64,000 nucleotides of DNA from Oscillospiraceae bacterium. GTDB taxonomy: Bacteria > Bacillota > Clostridia > Oscillospirales > Acutalibacteraceae. The stretch covers positions 1 through 64,000 of the forward strand of contig SVPF01000001.1 in NCBI GenBank assembly GCA_015066005.1, written 5' to 3'. Below, piece by piece: positions 1-11,345 of the stretch. Under the pieces are notes generated by a model. It was given only the letters and a program-made list of their open reading frames with translations, had not been told where the DNA came from and made no database searches. How positions within the stretch are numbered: position 1 is the stretch's first letter; each line of letters starts with the position of its first letter. A program made the translations under genes and the position numbers.

Positions 1-2019
1 AGTAGTTCTAGTACCGTTATAATCTGCTTTACCCTTAAGCTCATCAATTAAAGCCTTAGTTGCAACAAACTTAATTTCAGCCTTGCCGTTTGCAATATCT
101 ACCTTTGAAGCGCCTGCAGTAAAGTCATCATTACCTGTGCCTTCACCTGCAACTACTGCATTCTCTACTTTGCCGATTTCTTCAATAAGCTTGTTATAAG
201 CTTCAGCCTTTTCATTGGTGCTGTCAAGTGTGTCGCTTACCTTAACTGCTGCTGACTTAGCCACTGCGTTAAGTGTTGCTGTGTCATAACTGTCAACTGT
301 AAATTCAAGCTTTACGCTGAACTCGGCATTAAATCTTTCAGCATTAACACCCTGAAGGGTTAATGTTTCTTCCAAGCTTCCAACAGTATTAAGTGTTATG
401 TCATATTCCTTTTCATCAAATACTAAAATAACCTTAACGGCTTTATTGGTAGCTTTTGCAATATCTGTAGCAAGTGCGTCGCTATATTTCCAATTAACTG
501 TTAATTCGTTGGTTTCGGGGTTAAGAACAGGGGTACCGAATTTTACAGGATTTGCAGTGTCGCAAGGAATTACAACACCCTGTTCAAGCGGTTCGTTACA
601 GTCGTCACAAACAATATTCTTAAGACCGGTTGTAAAGTATGTTGCCGCTTCAATTATTTCATCCTTTTTGTTTTCATGAGTGCAAACAGCGACCCACTTT
701 GCATAAAGGGTAGAATCATTAGCCGAAGCCTTCTCAACTTTGGCACCAGTAAAATCTGCGTTAGAATACCAACCTTCAAAGCTGTAACCTGTTTTTTCTG
801 GGGTGGGAAGTGCTTCACCGGAAACAATACAATCGAAGGTAGACACGCCGTCATCAACAAAAGTGATGGCTATGGCATTTGTAGTTTCTGTAATAGTAAT
901 TGAAGAAATTTCAAATGTGCCTTTACCTGTAAGTGCAAGGCGGAGCGGACGATTGTTGTTACTTATACCATTTACAGTTGTGGTAAGGGTTTTTTTAACA
1001 CCAACGTCAGTAGGATTGATGCGCTGAGCGGCAATAACCTTGCTGCCGTTATCCGCCGTAGTGCTACTTCCGTTATTATAAACAATACCGATTTCGGGAT
1101 AATCCTTAGTTGCAGTTGCAGAAGTTGCGTTAACCTTATATTCTACTTTAATAGTGTAATTCTTTGCTTGTGTTGCAACAAGACAATTTTCTGCATCTAA
1201 CTTAAGGGGAATCAATGTTTTAAGATACATAACGGTCCAAGTGTTTAACCAAGTATTTGTACCATCAAACAACGTACCGTTATATGCATACGTAGCATTA
1301 ACATCTATGCTGAAGGGGGTTTCTTCGGTTGCAGGTGTAAGATTTGAGTATGAGGGATTTGTTACCGTAATAGGTTCAACGTTGGTTAAATCCATATTTA
1401 CAGCACTAGACGCAGTTTTGATCACCTTTTTAATAGACATAGATTTAATATTAAAAGTGCCGTGACCACCAAAAGCAAGTCTTAAAGGTTGAGTGCCATT
1501 GGGTGTAGTTCTGTAAGTAATGCTGTAACTACCGATTGAAGAGCGCTTTTGAGCAGTGTAAATTACAGTGCCGTTGTCCTGATCCGGATTGCCCGAATGA
1601 TTATTGCGAGCCAAACCAATTTGTGGCTGATAGTATGTATCGGTTGTGCCAACAGCCGTAACATCATACATAATGTTAATTACATACTCATATCCGGTCT
1701 GTAAAATGATATAATTATCGCTATCATCCTTCACAGCAAAAATTGCGCCGCCCATCCATAAAGCGCTGGATGGAATTTTACCGTCAGAGCCGAAAATTTG
1801 CTGTGTGTAGTTAGATACTGTAATATTAACACCACCATCGGTAAGATTTTCCATATTAGCAGTAATATCAGTACCAATACGATAAAGTTTTGACAAATCA
1901 ACCGCGATATCTTCTACAGTTGTACTAGCGGTAGTTGCTGCCGATGCAGTAACACAAGCCGCATAGACCATAGTAAATAACATACATACGGTCAAAACCA
2001 ATGAAATAATTTTTTTCAT
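1..2019 (-). CDS. Giant exported InlB-repeat protein, C-terminus cut by window edge
   Basis: An open frame of 673 codons runs off the left edge, so the C-terminus is missing. ATG at 2019 is followed by a signal peptide (MKKIISLVLTVCMLF..., cleavage near residue 27). Two related beta-rich modules of about 170 residues follow (roughly 37-205 and 206-380), each ending in a [IL]xSIxI strand. Next is one InlB-type repeat (383-443, with GYSFEGWYSN and LYAKW), a short Cys/His module (C446, H448, C471, C474) and an Fn3-like stretch (497-600). The segment from about 500 on matches the C-terminus of the giant phosphoesterase at 39472-43926 (shared pattern W-[KT]-YSD-x-LA-x-DIAK). The 170-residue module is also the one repeated in the protein at 21417-26345. 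It is probably a surface adhesin or glycan-binding protein; no catalytic motif is visible. Its upstream region resembles that of the solute-binding gene ending at 26436. Confidence 0.82.
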   Translation of the reverse strand, partial: MKKIISLVLTVCMLFTMVYAACVTASAATTASTTVEDIAVDLSKLYRIGTDITANMENLTDGGVNITVSNYTQQIFGSDGKIPSSALWMGGAIFAVKDDSDNYIILQTGYEYVINIMYDVTAVGTTDTYYQPQIGLARNNHSGNPDQDNGTVIYTAQKRSSIGSYSITYRTTPNGTQPLRLAFGGHGTFNIKSMSIKKVIKTASSAVNMDLTNVEPITVTNPSYSNLTPATEETPFSIDVNATYAYNGTLFDGTNTWLNTWTVMYLKTLIPLKLDAENCLVATQAKNYTIKVEYKVNATSATATKDYPEIGIVYNNGSSTTADNGSKVIAAQRINPTDVGVKKTLTTTVNGISNNNRPLRLALTGKGTFEISSITITETTNAIAITFVDDGVSTFDCIVSGEALPTPEKTGYSFEGWYSNADFTGAKVEKASANDSTLYAKWVAVCTHENKKDEIIEAATYFTTGLKNIVCDDCNEPLEQGVVIPCDTANPVKFGTPVLNPETNELTVNWKYSDALATDIAKATNKAVKVILVFDEKEYDITLNTVGSLEETLTLQGVNAERFNAEFSVKLEFTVDSYDTATLNAVAKSAAVKVSDTLDSTNEKAEAYNKLIEEIGKVENAVVAGEGTGNDDFTAGASKVDIANGKAEIKFVATKALIDELKGKADYNGTRTT

Positions 2020-2102
2020 AAACGATCTTCCCTTCTTTTTAAAAATAATGAAGATAAACAATCATTGATTGTTAAAAATACCTTTTGTTTTTACCGATAG
2101 TT

Positions 2103-2204
2103 TTAACAATTTGGTTAATTTTTACCCCCCTGAGTTGCAGAAATTGTGTGCAATATCACAATTATAGTTTACCACGGCATTAAAATCTCAACAATTAAGT
2201 TTTT
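2103..2204 (-). promoter_or_regulatory. Conserved promoter/operator block upstream of the giant exported protein
   Basis: Read on the minus strand, this block holds a TATAAT-like -10 (2161-2166) with a poorly matched TTGAGA-type -35 about 19 bases upstream. Further downstream is an imperfect palindrome TTAACcAAaTTGTTAA (2103-2118). The same three segments occur with nearly the same spacing upstream of the gene starting at 27839: AACAATTAAGTTTTT, GTGCAATATnACAA and the TTAAC...GTTAA palindrome (plus-strand notation). Shared spacing over about 100 bases suggests common regulation. Which protein binds is not known. Confidence 0.5.
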
Positions 2205-2251
2205 ACAAAGACAAATGCCATAAAAATCCTTTAACATATTGACCGTTTTAA

Positions 2252-5077
<2,826 letters not shown>

Positions 5078-5099
5078 CTATACCCTATATAAAAATTTT

Positions 5100-7145
5100 T
5101 TAACCCAGCGAAATAATTTGAGGTAAAATTCTATCGCAAAAATAATGTTTTTCAAAGCTTTCCAAATTATATACCTTAGTGCTTACCTCGCTTTTTTCAT
5201 AACCCTCGGTTTTATTAAAGAAGCGGTAAGCGTATTCACTTGTATTCCAAAGTCCGATTTTAGCATTGGTATTTTCGTAGAATTCCAAAACGCCACAATC
5301 GTTATATCCGTGGTTCGCAATTTGAACTATATTACATTTAAGCGACCGACCGCTTTGTATAATTTCTTTACTAATTTCATCGGTCATATTACCTGTAAAT
5401 ATAATTTCCTTGCCGCCAAGGATAATTTTAACCACTGTTTTCTTATTATTAGCATAAAGAATTTCTATCTTGGCTTCGCCCAAATCAAGATTGCTGCAAT
5501 TTGGTGCAGAGATTATATTTTCAATTTTAACCTTATCGCTAAAATCAGCACTGTTGAGATTATTGAAAAACTGGTTGTCATTTTCCGTGTCGGTCATAAT
5601 ATATGCCGCCACGGTCACGGTGTCGCTTCCTGAAAAATACTGCATTTCGCCAAAAAGCTTTTTCATTAAATCATCGTGATTATATCTGTTCCAGGCTTCC
5701 TCTCTCCAACCTCCGTTCATCATTATCAGCTTACCGTCGCCAAGCCTTAACATAAAGGTTCGGTCGCTGGCGGCGCTAACAAGAAGCTTATTCTTAGCCT
5801 TTTTATTATCAGCTTCAGAAAATTCAAACGGTAAATCAATATAATTCATTTTTATGGTATTGCAAAAATAATTCTGCTTTACACAAGGCATATTGAAAAG
5901 GCGTGTGCTGGATTCGGTTTTACCGTAGCCTTGGTATTTATCGGCATATTGGAAGCCAAATTCCGAATTGTTCCAAAGCAAAATAGAGGGATTTAAAAGC
6001 TTAAAGAATTCCCAAGAAGCTGAGCCCCAACCGTGATGCGATACCTGAACCGCATCGCACTTAAGATAATCGCCATACATTTCTATGCAGGAATCACCCG
6101 GTATTACACCCATATCACCAAGCCAAAGCGTAACCGAGTTTTCGTATGTCATTTTGATAACCAACGAGGTATCATTCATATTTTCATAAATAGTGGGCAT
6201 ATCATCATCAGGAGTGTGCAAAACCTCGAAAATCACACCCGACATATTAAAGCGCATACCGTTATGAGCCTTAATATTTACAGCACCGTATTGGTTAAAT
6301 GCCTTTCGGCAAATACTTTCATAGCCGATTGTTTCATACACGGGAAAGGGACAGTTATAAAAAATATCTTCATAAGGATAATCCTTACCCGCCTTGTTAT
6401 GCCAATCCTTTAAATTGTTTGCCGATTCAACAATTTTTTCATCTGGCACCTGAAGCTTTTCCTTTAAATGCTCATCATCAGGGAAATTATATAAAATACG
6501 GTCAATAGTAAATTTATCCGCAAATGGCATTGTGTAAAGAAGCTCCAAAACCTTAGCGTGATCGTTATGAGCGTGGGTTATTATCCAAAGCGGAACCTTT
6601 ATATTTTCGTTTTGGCATATTTCCACCATTTCCTTATACATTTCATAAAGCAATTCTTGCGGTTCATACCTAGACCTGTCTTCAATACGCCAGCCGCCGT
6701 CTATAACAACCAGCTTATTATTTGGTAAACGGATATAATAATTTCTGTCACAGGCAGAGCTTGTTATCACGCAAGGTTTAACAATATCCTCAAATGGTTC
6801 GTTATAAACAATATCATAATAGAGCTCTGCAATAATTCTTACAGATTTTAATGCCTTAATATAATAAACAAAAATCAAATTATCAGCATTTTTATAAGAA
6901 TAAAAAACATTATCCCCTATTTTATTTTCAAATATTTTTGAATAACCTTGTTTTTCCAGTTTTGTTACATAATCGGTTATATCCTTATATAAGGCGTTTT
7001 TTATGCAAGCAATAAAGCTGTTATCACCGCCTGCAAAAACCCCTTCATTTTCGCCGCCGAAAAAGGCAGGCACATTATTAGCAAACCCGACCTTATCAAT
7101 TAGATAAACGCCGTTTGAAATAATGCCAATATTTTTATCCTTCAT
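5100..7145 (-). CDS. Tandem metallo-beta-lactamase-fold protein, second domain degenerate
   Basis: A 681-residue cytoplasmic protein built from two related halves. The first half keeps the metal site: THAHNDH at about residues 190-196, a LWLGDMG segment (Asp ligand) and VSHHGWGSAS, as in the ComEC-like branch of the fold. The second half (about 455-681) copies the framework (MNGGWREE, IIFTGNMTDE, IANHGYND), but HxHxDH has become TDTENDN, so it probably binds no metal. Both halves end in a similar strand (LLWNNSEFGFQYADK and LWNTSEYAYRFFNK). A GTG at 7154 lies inside the Shine-Dalgarno region (GGGCGGTG), so ATG 7145 is preferred. Substrate unknown; a nuclease or phosphodiesterase-like hydrolase is plausible. 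It sits directly upstream of the GH2 gene. Confidence 0.75.
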   Translation of the reverse strand: MKDKNIGIISNGVYLIDKVGFANNVPAFFGGENEGVFAGGDNSFIACIKNALYKDITDYVTKLEKQGYSKIFENKIGDNVFYSYKNADNLIFVYYIKALKSVRIIAELYYDIVYNEPFEDIVKPCVITSSACDRNYYIRLPNNKLVVIDGGWRIEDRSRYEPQELLYEMYKEMVEICQNENIKVPLWIITHAHNDHAKVLELLYTMPFADKFTIDRILYNFPDDEHLKEKLQVPDEKIVESANNLKDWHNKAGKDYPYEDIFYNCPFPVYETIGYESICRKAFNQYGAVNIKAHNGMRFNMSGVIFEVLHTPDDDMPTIYENMNDTSLVIKMTYENSVTLWLGDMGVIPGDSCIEMYGDYLKCDAVQVSHHGWGSASWEFFKLLNPSILLWNNSEFGFQYADKYQGYGKTESSTRLFNMPCVKQNYFCNTIKMNYIDLPFEFSEADNKKAKNKLLVSAASDRTFMLRLGDGKLIMMNGGWREEAWNRYNHDDLMKKLFGEMQYFSGSDTVTVAAYIMTDTENDNQFFNNLNSADFSDKVKIENIISAPNCSNLDLGEAKIEILYANNKKTVVKIILGGKEIIFTGNMTDEISKEIIQSGRSLKCNIVQIANHGYNDCGVLEFYENTNAKIGLWNTSEYAYRFFNKTEGYEKSEVSTKVYNLESFEKHYFCDRILPQIISLG

Positions 7146-7220
7146 ATAATTCACCGCCCGGTCAAAAGTTATATTTAAATCAACTTTAGCAAATTAACTT
7201 GAATATAATTTTTAACTACA

Positions 7221-7251
7221 GTCAGTGAGCCACTTTAAGTGGCTCACTGAC
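7221..7251 (-). terminator. 14-bp hairpin ending the region A transport genes
   Basis: A perfect 14-base-pair stem with a 3-base loop starts 11 bases after the last permease stop codon. On the minus strand only a weak T-rich run follows (GTTAAAAATT), so it may act as a terminator or as an mRNA 3'-end stabiliser. It separates the transporter genes from the metallo-beta-lactamase-fold and GH2 genes. Confidence 0.65.
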
Positions 7252-7262
7252 TAAGTTGAAAT

Positions 7263-8171
7263 TTAGCCTGTAATACCCACACGGTCTATAGAACGAACAA
7301 ACTTGCGTTGGAATATCATATAAAGCACAAGCGGTATTACTATAAACATAAGACAAGCCGCACTAACAAGTGTTGAATATTCGGGCCAACCTTTATAAAT
7401 ACCAATTTGTTGCAAATATACCTCAAGGAAATTCATTGTCATAGAAAGCGGAGCATCCTCAGACAAGAAGCTGAGTGTTGCAAGATGGTATTCATTCCAG
7501 TGCCACACAAAAGACAACACGGCAACGGTTGTAATTACAACGCTTGAAGACGGAAGCGCTATGCTGAAATAGGTTTTCACGGGGCCTGCGCCGTCTATAT
7601 ATGCGGCATCCTCAAGCTCCTTTGGAAGACCTATAAAAAACTGCTGATAAATAAATATCATCATACCACTTCTGATACCCACACCAAACAATGATGGAAG
7701 CCAATAAACAAAGGGTGTGTTAAAAATATGTAAATTCCTGAAATTTATTGACATTGATAGTGTGTACATTTGTATGGGAATAAGAAGCGAAAGTATAAGT
7801 AAAAAGGTAAATATTGGTTTTCCTTTAAACTTAAAACGCGCAAAGCCATAAGCTATAAACGAACAAACAAAAACCTCAATTGCGGCACTTAAAACCTGCA
7901 CCAAAAGGGTTTGTTTTAAAGCGTTTCCGAAATTCATAAGCTCAAAAGCTTCGGCAAAAGCGCTAAAGCTGAAGCTTACCGGAACCCAAATATGTTCCAT
8001 ATCAAGCAAGGCGTCCCTGTCTTTAATAGCCGATACAAACATATACAGTATCGGATATAAAACTATATACCCTACAATAATTAAAAACAAAAGCCGCGCC
8101 AATGATATAATCACTTCAGGTATCCTTCGGCGGATTATGCTACTGTTAATCTGAATTTTATTTTTTAGCAT
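7263..8171 (-). CDS. Sugar ABC transporter permease, MalG type (second pair, region A)
   Basis: A 302-residue inner-membrane permease with a hydrophobic segment near residue 25 followed by the usual five further helices. The cytoplasmic EAA loop is EDAAYIDGAGPVKTY...ALP, which docks an ATPase of the MsmX/MalK class; no such ATPase is encoded in the window. Its C-terminus (RKFVRSIDRVGITG) is typical of MalG-like partners. It follows the MalF-type gene with one base between stop and start (GGTGGAGTTAATATG), indicating translational coupling. It is last in the region A core and most like the permease at 48475-49458, which holds the same place in region B. The exact sugar is not known. Confidence 0.92.
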   Translation of the reverse strand: MLKNKIQINSSIIRRRIPEVIISLARLLFLIIVGYIVLYPILYMFVSAIKDRDALLDMEHIWVPVSFSFSAFAEAFELMNFGNALKQTLLVQVLSAAIEVFVCSFIAYGFARFKFKGKPIFTFLLILSLLIPIQMYTLSMSINFRNLHIFNTPFVYWLPSLFGVGIRSGMMIFIYQQFFIGLPKELEDAAYIDGAGPVKTYFSIALPSSSVVITTVAVLSFVWHWNEYHLATLSFLSEDAPLSMTMNFLEVYLQQIGIYKGWPEYSTLVSAACLMFIVIPLVLYMIFQRKFVRSIDRVGITG

Positions 8172-8172
8172 A

Positions 8173-9069
8173 TTAACTCCACCTCTTTAAGAATACTTTG
8201 TTATAAATAAATAGCACTATAGCCACAACAATTCCTACAACAAGGAAATAAAACCACAACGATGCCGAACCTCTGCCATAATCCATATTGTTAAAGAAAT
8301 TATAGCCGTGAGAAATAATTTCGTTATTGCTTTTGGTGATATTTTCAACAATAGTGAAAACAATTACCAAAAACATTGTTCGTCCAAGCATAGGCAGGGT
8401 TATAAACCAAAATTCTTCCCACTTTGTAGCACCTTCAACATGTGCAACCTCATAAAGCAGGTCGGGAATTGACTGAAGTCCTGCTATAAACAATATAATT
8501 TGTATACCGCTTTGCCAAACAAGCATAAACAAATTGTCAAGTGCTACCGAAAGATAGCTTTCAATAGCGGTTGGAAGGTTAAGCGCAGTAAAAATTTCAG
8601 AAAAATCCATCATTCCAAAGGATACTGCATCATTAACCGCAACCTCAGTAGCGTTACTTGAAGCTGCGCCTAAATAGAGATCTAAAACAACACCGCTGGC
8701 TATTATTACGGGCATAAAAAACAGTGACCTAAAAAACAGCCTGCCGCGGAATTTGTTATTTAACAAAACCGCCAATATAAGACTTACCACCAAAATAAAT
8801 GGCACGGATATTAACATATCGGTAACCGCTTCTATAAAGCTGTCAATATATTGAGTATCCTTAAATAGAATATATTTAAAATTATCAAGTCCCATAAAGG
8901 AGGTTTTAATGCCATCCATTTCAATCGAAATGTGAGCAAAGCTAAAATATGCCGACTGAATAATAGGCATAAGGAAAAAGAATACCATTCCCACTATCCA
9001 AGGGAACAGGAAGATAAATGCATAACGTGATTTAAGTGTTTCAAGACCTTTTGGCTTGCGATTTTTCAT
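8173..9069 (-). CDS. Sugar ABC transporter permease, MalF type (second pair, region A)
   Basis: A 298-residue membrane protein of the MalF/UgpA kind, with a first helix near residues 17-38, a long external loop and an EAA loop reading EVAHVEGATKWEEFWF...LP. Its start ATG follows the TAA stop of the DUF5696-like gene with no gap, so the two are coupled. With the downstream MalG-type gene it forms one permease heterodimer. Closest in the window is the permease at 49461-50363 (EAARVEGATAWEGFW), again directly behind a DUF5696-like gene. The conserved neighbourhood suggests that this permease pair works with the DUF5696-like protein. Confidence 0.92.
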   Translation of the reverse strand: MKNRKPKGLETLKSRYAFIFLFPWIVGMVFFFLMPIIQSAYFSFAHISIEMDGIKTSFMGLDNFKYILFKDTQYIDSFIEAVTDMLISVPFILVVSLILAVLLNNKFRGRLFFRSLFFMPVIIASGVVLDLYLGAASSNATEVAVNDAVSFGMMDFSEIFTALNLPTAIESYLSVALDNLFMLVWQSGIQIILFIAGLQSIPDLLYEVAHVEGATKWEEFWFITLPMLGRTMFLVIVFTIVENITKSNNEIISHGYNFFNNMDYGRGSASLWFYFLVVGIVVAIVLFIYNKVFLKRWS

Positions 9070-11328
9070 TTATTCTCCCCTCCCTGTAATATAATTCCTA
9101 GCAGGAACCTTACCATAATCGGTAATGATATCCACGTCCGAGAAATTTACAACCGTGAATACACCGTTATCAAATTTCGTAACTGATGACATATCGCTCA
9201 AACGGATATAATCAGTAATAGTTGCTCCGTTAATGCTATCCAGATAAGCTTTAACACTGTTTACTGTGCTTATAATATCTTCTTTATTACCCTCAAAATG
9301 CGAGCCAAAAATAAACGAATGCTCATTGGTTACAAGCTCTTTATCAAAGTTGTAATAAAGTGTGTATGAAGGTGAAATTCCGCTTTCAATACATCTTAGT
9401 AATGCATCCTGCTTATTACTGCACAAATTAAGTGATACCGAGCTCATAGCGCGATAGCCCTTAAATACTAACTGGTAAAAAGGCACATCATAGCTTGTAA
9501 TTTGATAATCAGACGAATACAGCGGCACATCATTTATATAATCCGAGCTTACTGCTGCATAAACATTAGCTCCGCTGCTTAAGGTTTTAAAACCTGCTTC
9601 GGCGGCCGAATTATAAATTTTTTCAACATCTTCGGCAATATTACCGCTGATATAATATTTTTGCTCGCTGTAATCCGAATAAACAGTATTTGAAAGTGAA
9701 GCATAGGATATACCGCTAAGGCCCAGCTTTTCAGCCTTTTTACTTACCTTATTAGAAGCAGTAAAAAGATTATTTCTTGATAAAACGAAAAATCTATCTT
9801 GATTTTCGAGCTTGCTTATAGTATCAAAGCTTGTATATTTCACTACCTGACCGCCGTGATAAACAGCTGCAGAGGATTTGCCGAAGCCCGCACCCGTTTT
9901 TTCAAACGAAATTAAATCGAAATCCATAAAGGAATTGATTTTTTTCTTATCAAGGGCTTCAATAAGGTTTTTCATACCCTTTTTGCCACCGAGCTTACCT
10001 GCCACCGTAAAGCCGCCTGCAACCTCACCGATATCAATACCGGTTTTTCCAAAACCAACAAGCTGAATATTTATGTTGTTGCCGATTTTTGCGCTTAGCT
10101 CCTCGGTCATTGAAAGGGCCTGCTTAGTGGTTGTTAACGGGAACAGCTTTTCAGTAGGAACACCCACAACAAAATCGGGCTGAATTACCGCACCAATATA
10201 TTTAAAGGTTGCGGTTTTTTCTTCCTTCAGGTCTTTGCTAAGACCCATTTTTTCACTTAAGTATTCGCGGTAGCATTCCGCCATACCGTAAACACTTGCT
10301 TTTTCACCAAAAAGCGCAAAATATTCAATTTCCAAAGGCCTTGTTACAATACCGTCGCTGAATATTTTGAAAGAGCCTAAGGTAGTGGTTGTAACAAAAT
10401 TATCGGGGCGCTTAATATAACTAAAGCCTCTTATTCTGAATTCAGGATATACACTTGAATAGCCTATGTTTGCGGAGCCGATATTCCAGTTAATAGCGGC
10501 CGTTTCAGCACCTGAAGTGATAACTGCAAATATCGCATTATCACCCTTTTTAGCGCCAAAAACAGGCATATTGATTTGCTCGTCCGGATTTTGTTTGGAA
10601 TAAGTTTGATAAGAAAGGTCTTTGCCATAAACATATTTTTGACCCACACTACCAACACCGTCAGATTCAAAGGGCTTGATTACCGCGCCCGAGCCATCGG
10701 GAATAAATAACCAACTATCCTCTGAATCATTTTTCATTCCGCAAAGGAAGGGTGCAACTGCAACCGAATGAATCTTAAATTCTTCACCTTCGGAAATTTT
10801 TGTGGGGTCAACCGTGATTTTAAAGGAATTTTCAGCAATTGTGTAATCAACCGCTACCGAAAATTCGTTTTCCAAAAAATCATAGGTAACCCTTATGCCG
10901 TTATCTATTTTTTCAACATATACACCGTCAGTCTGAACGGCACCGGTATATGAATAAGCCGTAACGTCATCAAAGGATTTAGGGTCCTGATAAATCACCC
11001 TTATAACCGATTCCAGCTGCGGATGATTTTTCTTTATCGTACCGTTTTCCTGATATTGCGGAGCTTCGGCTTCAACGGGTATTTGTCCCCAGGTATAGCC
11101 GGTTGCTTTTTCAACAAAGCTTACCCTTTTGGTTACGTTATCCCATTTGAGCTGCCAATTGTCATTTTCACAAACAACGCCTGTGGCGGTATAATCGGAA
11201 TCAAAGCTTTGTTCCGTATAAGATAAAAAGGTTTTCAATGGTTTACTTTCTTTACCGCAGCCTGTCATACAAGCCGCTAAGGATAAAGCCGTTAATACAC
11301 AAAGAAAACTTATTAAAAATTTTTTCAT
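9070..11328 (-). CDS. DUF5696-like exported lipoprotein
   Basis: A 752-residue protein with a lipoprotein signal (C20 after LSLAA, or C24), so anchored outside the membrane. The N-terminal half (about 30-330) is beta-rich and contains SWLFIPDGSGAV, a signature I associate with DUF5696 proteins found beside sugar ABC transporters in Firmicutes. The C-terminal half alternates strands and helices in a way that suggests a TIM-barrel: NINIQLVGFGKTG, NSFMDFDLISF and LGLSGISYASLSNTVYSDY. No catalytic pair is identifiable. The paralogue at 50356-52596 has the same place in region B and the same late block starting FYQLV. It could be a glycosidase-like enzyme or a binding protein feeding the adjacent permeases. 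RBS AAGGAGG precedes ATG 11328. Confidence 0.8.
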   Translation of the reverse strand: MKKFLISFLCVLTALSLAACMTGCGKESKPLKTFLSYTEQSFDSDYTATGVVCENDNWQLKWDNVTKRVSFVEKATGYTWGQIPVEAEAPQYQENGTIKKNHPQLESVIRVIYQDPKSFDDVTAYSYTGAVQTDGVYVEKIDNGIRVTYDFLENEFSVAVDYTIAENSFKITVDPTKISEGEEFKIHSVAVAPFLCGMKNDSEDSWLFIPDGSGAVIKPFESDGVGSVGQKYVYGKDLSYQTYSKQNPDEQINMPVFGAKKGDNAIFAVITSGAETAAINWNIGSANIGYSSVYPEFRIRGFSYIKRPDNFVTTTTLGSFKIFSDGIVTRPLEIEYFALFGEKASVYGMAECYREYLSEKMGLSKDLKEEKTATFKYIGAVIQPDFVVGVPTEKLFPLTTTKQALSMTEELSAKIGNNINIQLVGFGKTGIDIGEVAGGFTVAGKLGGKKGMKNLIEALDKKKINSFMDFDLISFEKTGAGFGKSSAAVYHGGQVVKYTSFDTISKLENQDRFFVLSRNNLFTASNKVSKKAEKLGLSGISYASLSNTVYSDYSEQKYYISGNIAEDVEKIYNSAAEAGFKTLSSGANVYAAVSSDYINDVPLYSSDYQITSYDVPFYQLVFKGYRAMSSVSLNLCSNKQDALLRCIESGISPSYTLYYNFDKELVTNEHSFIFGSHFEGNKEDIISTVNSVKAYLDSINGATITDYIRLSDMSSVTKFDNGVFTVVNFSDVDIITDYGKVPARNYITGRGE

Positions 11329-11345
11329 TTAAGTTTCCTCCTTCA

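Noticed and set aside
5145..5633. Plus-strand open frame of 162 codons inside the metallo-beta-lactamase-fold gene
   Set aside because: It lies antisense to a well-supported gene; composition is that of an antisense frame.
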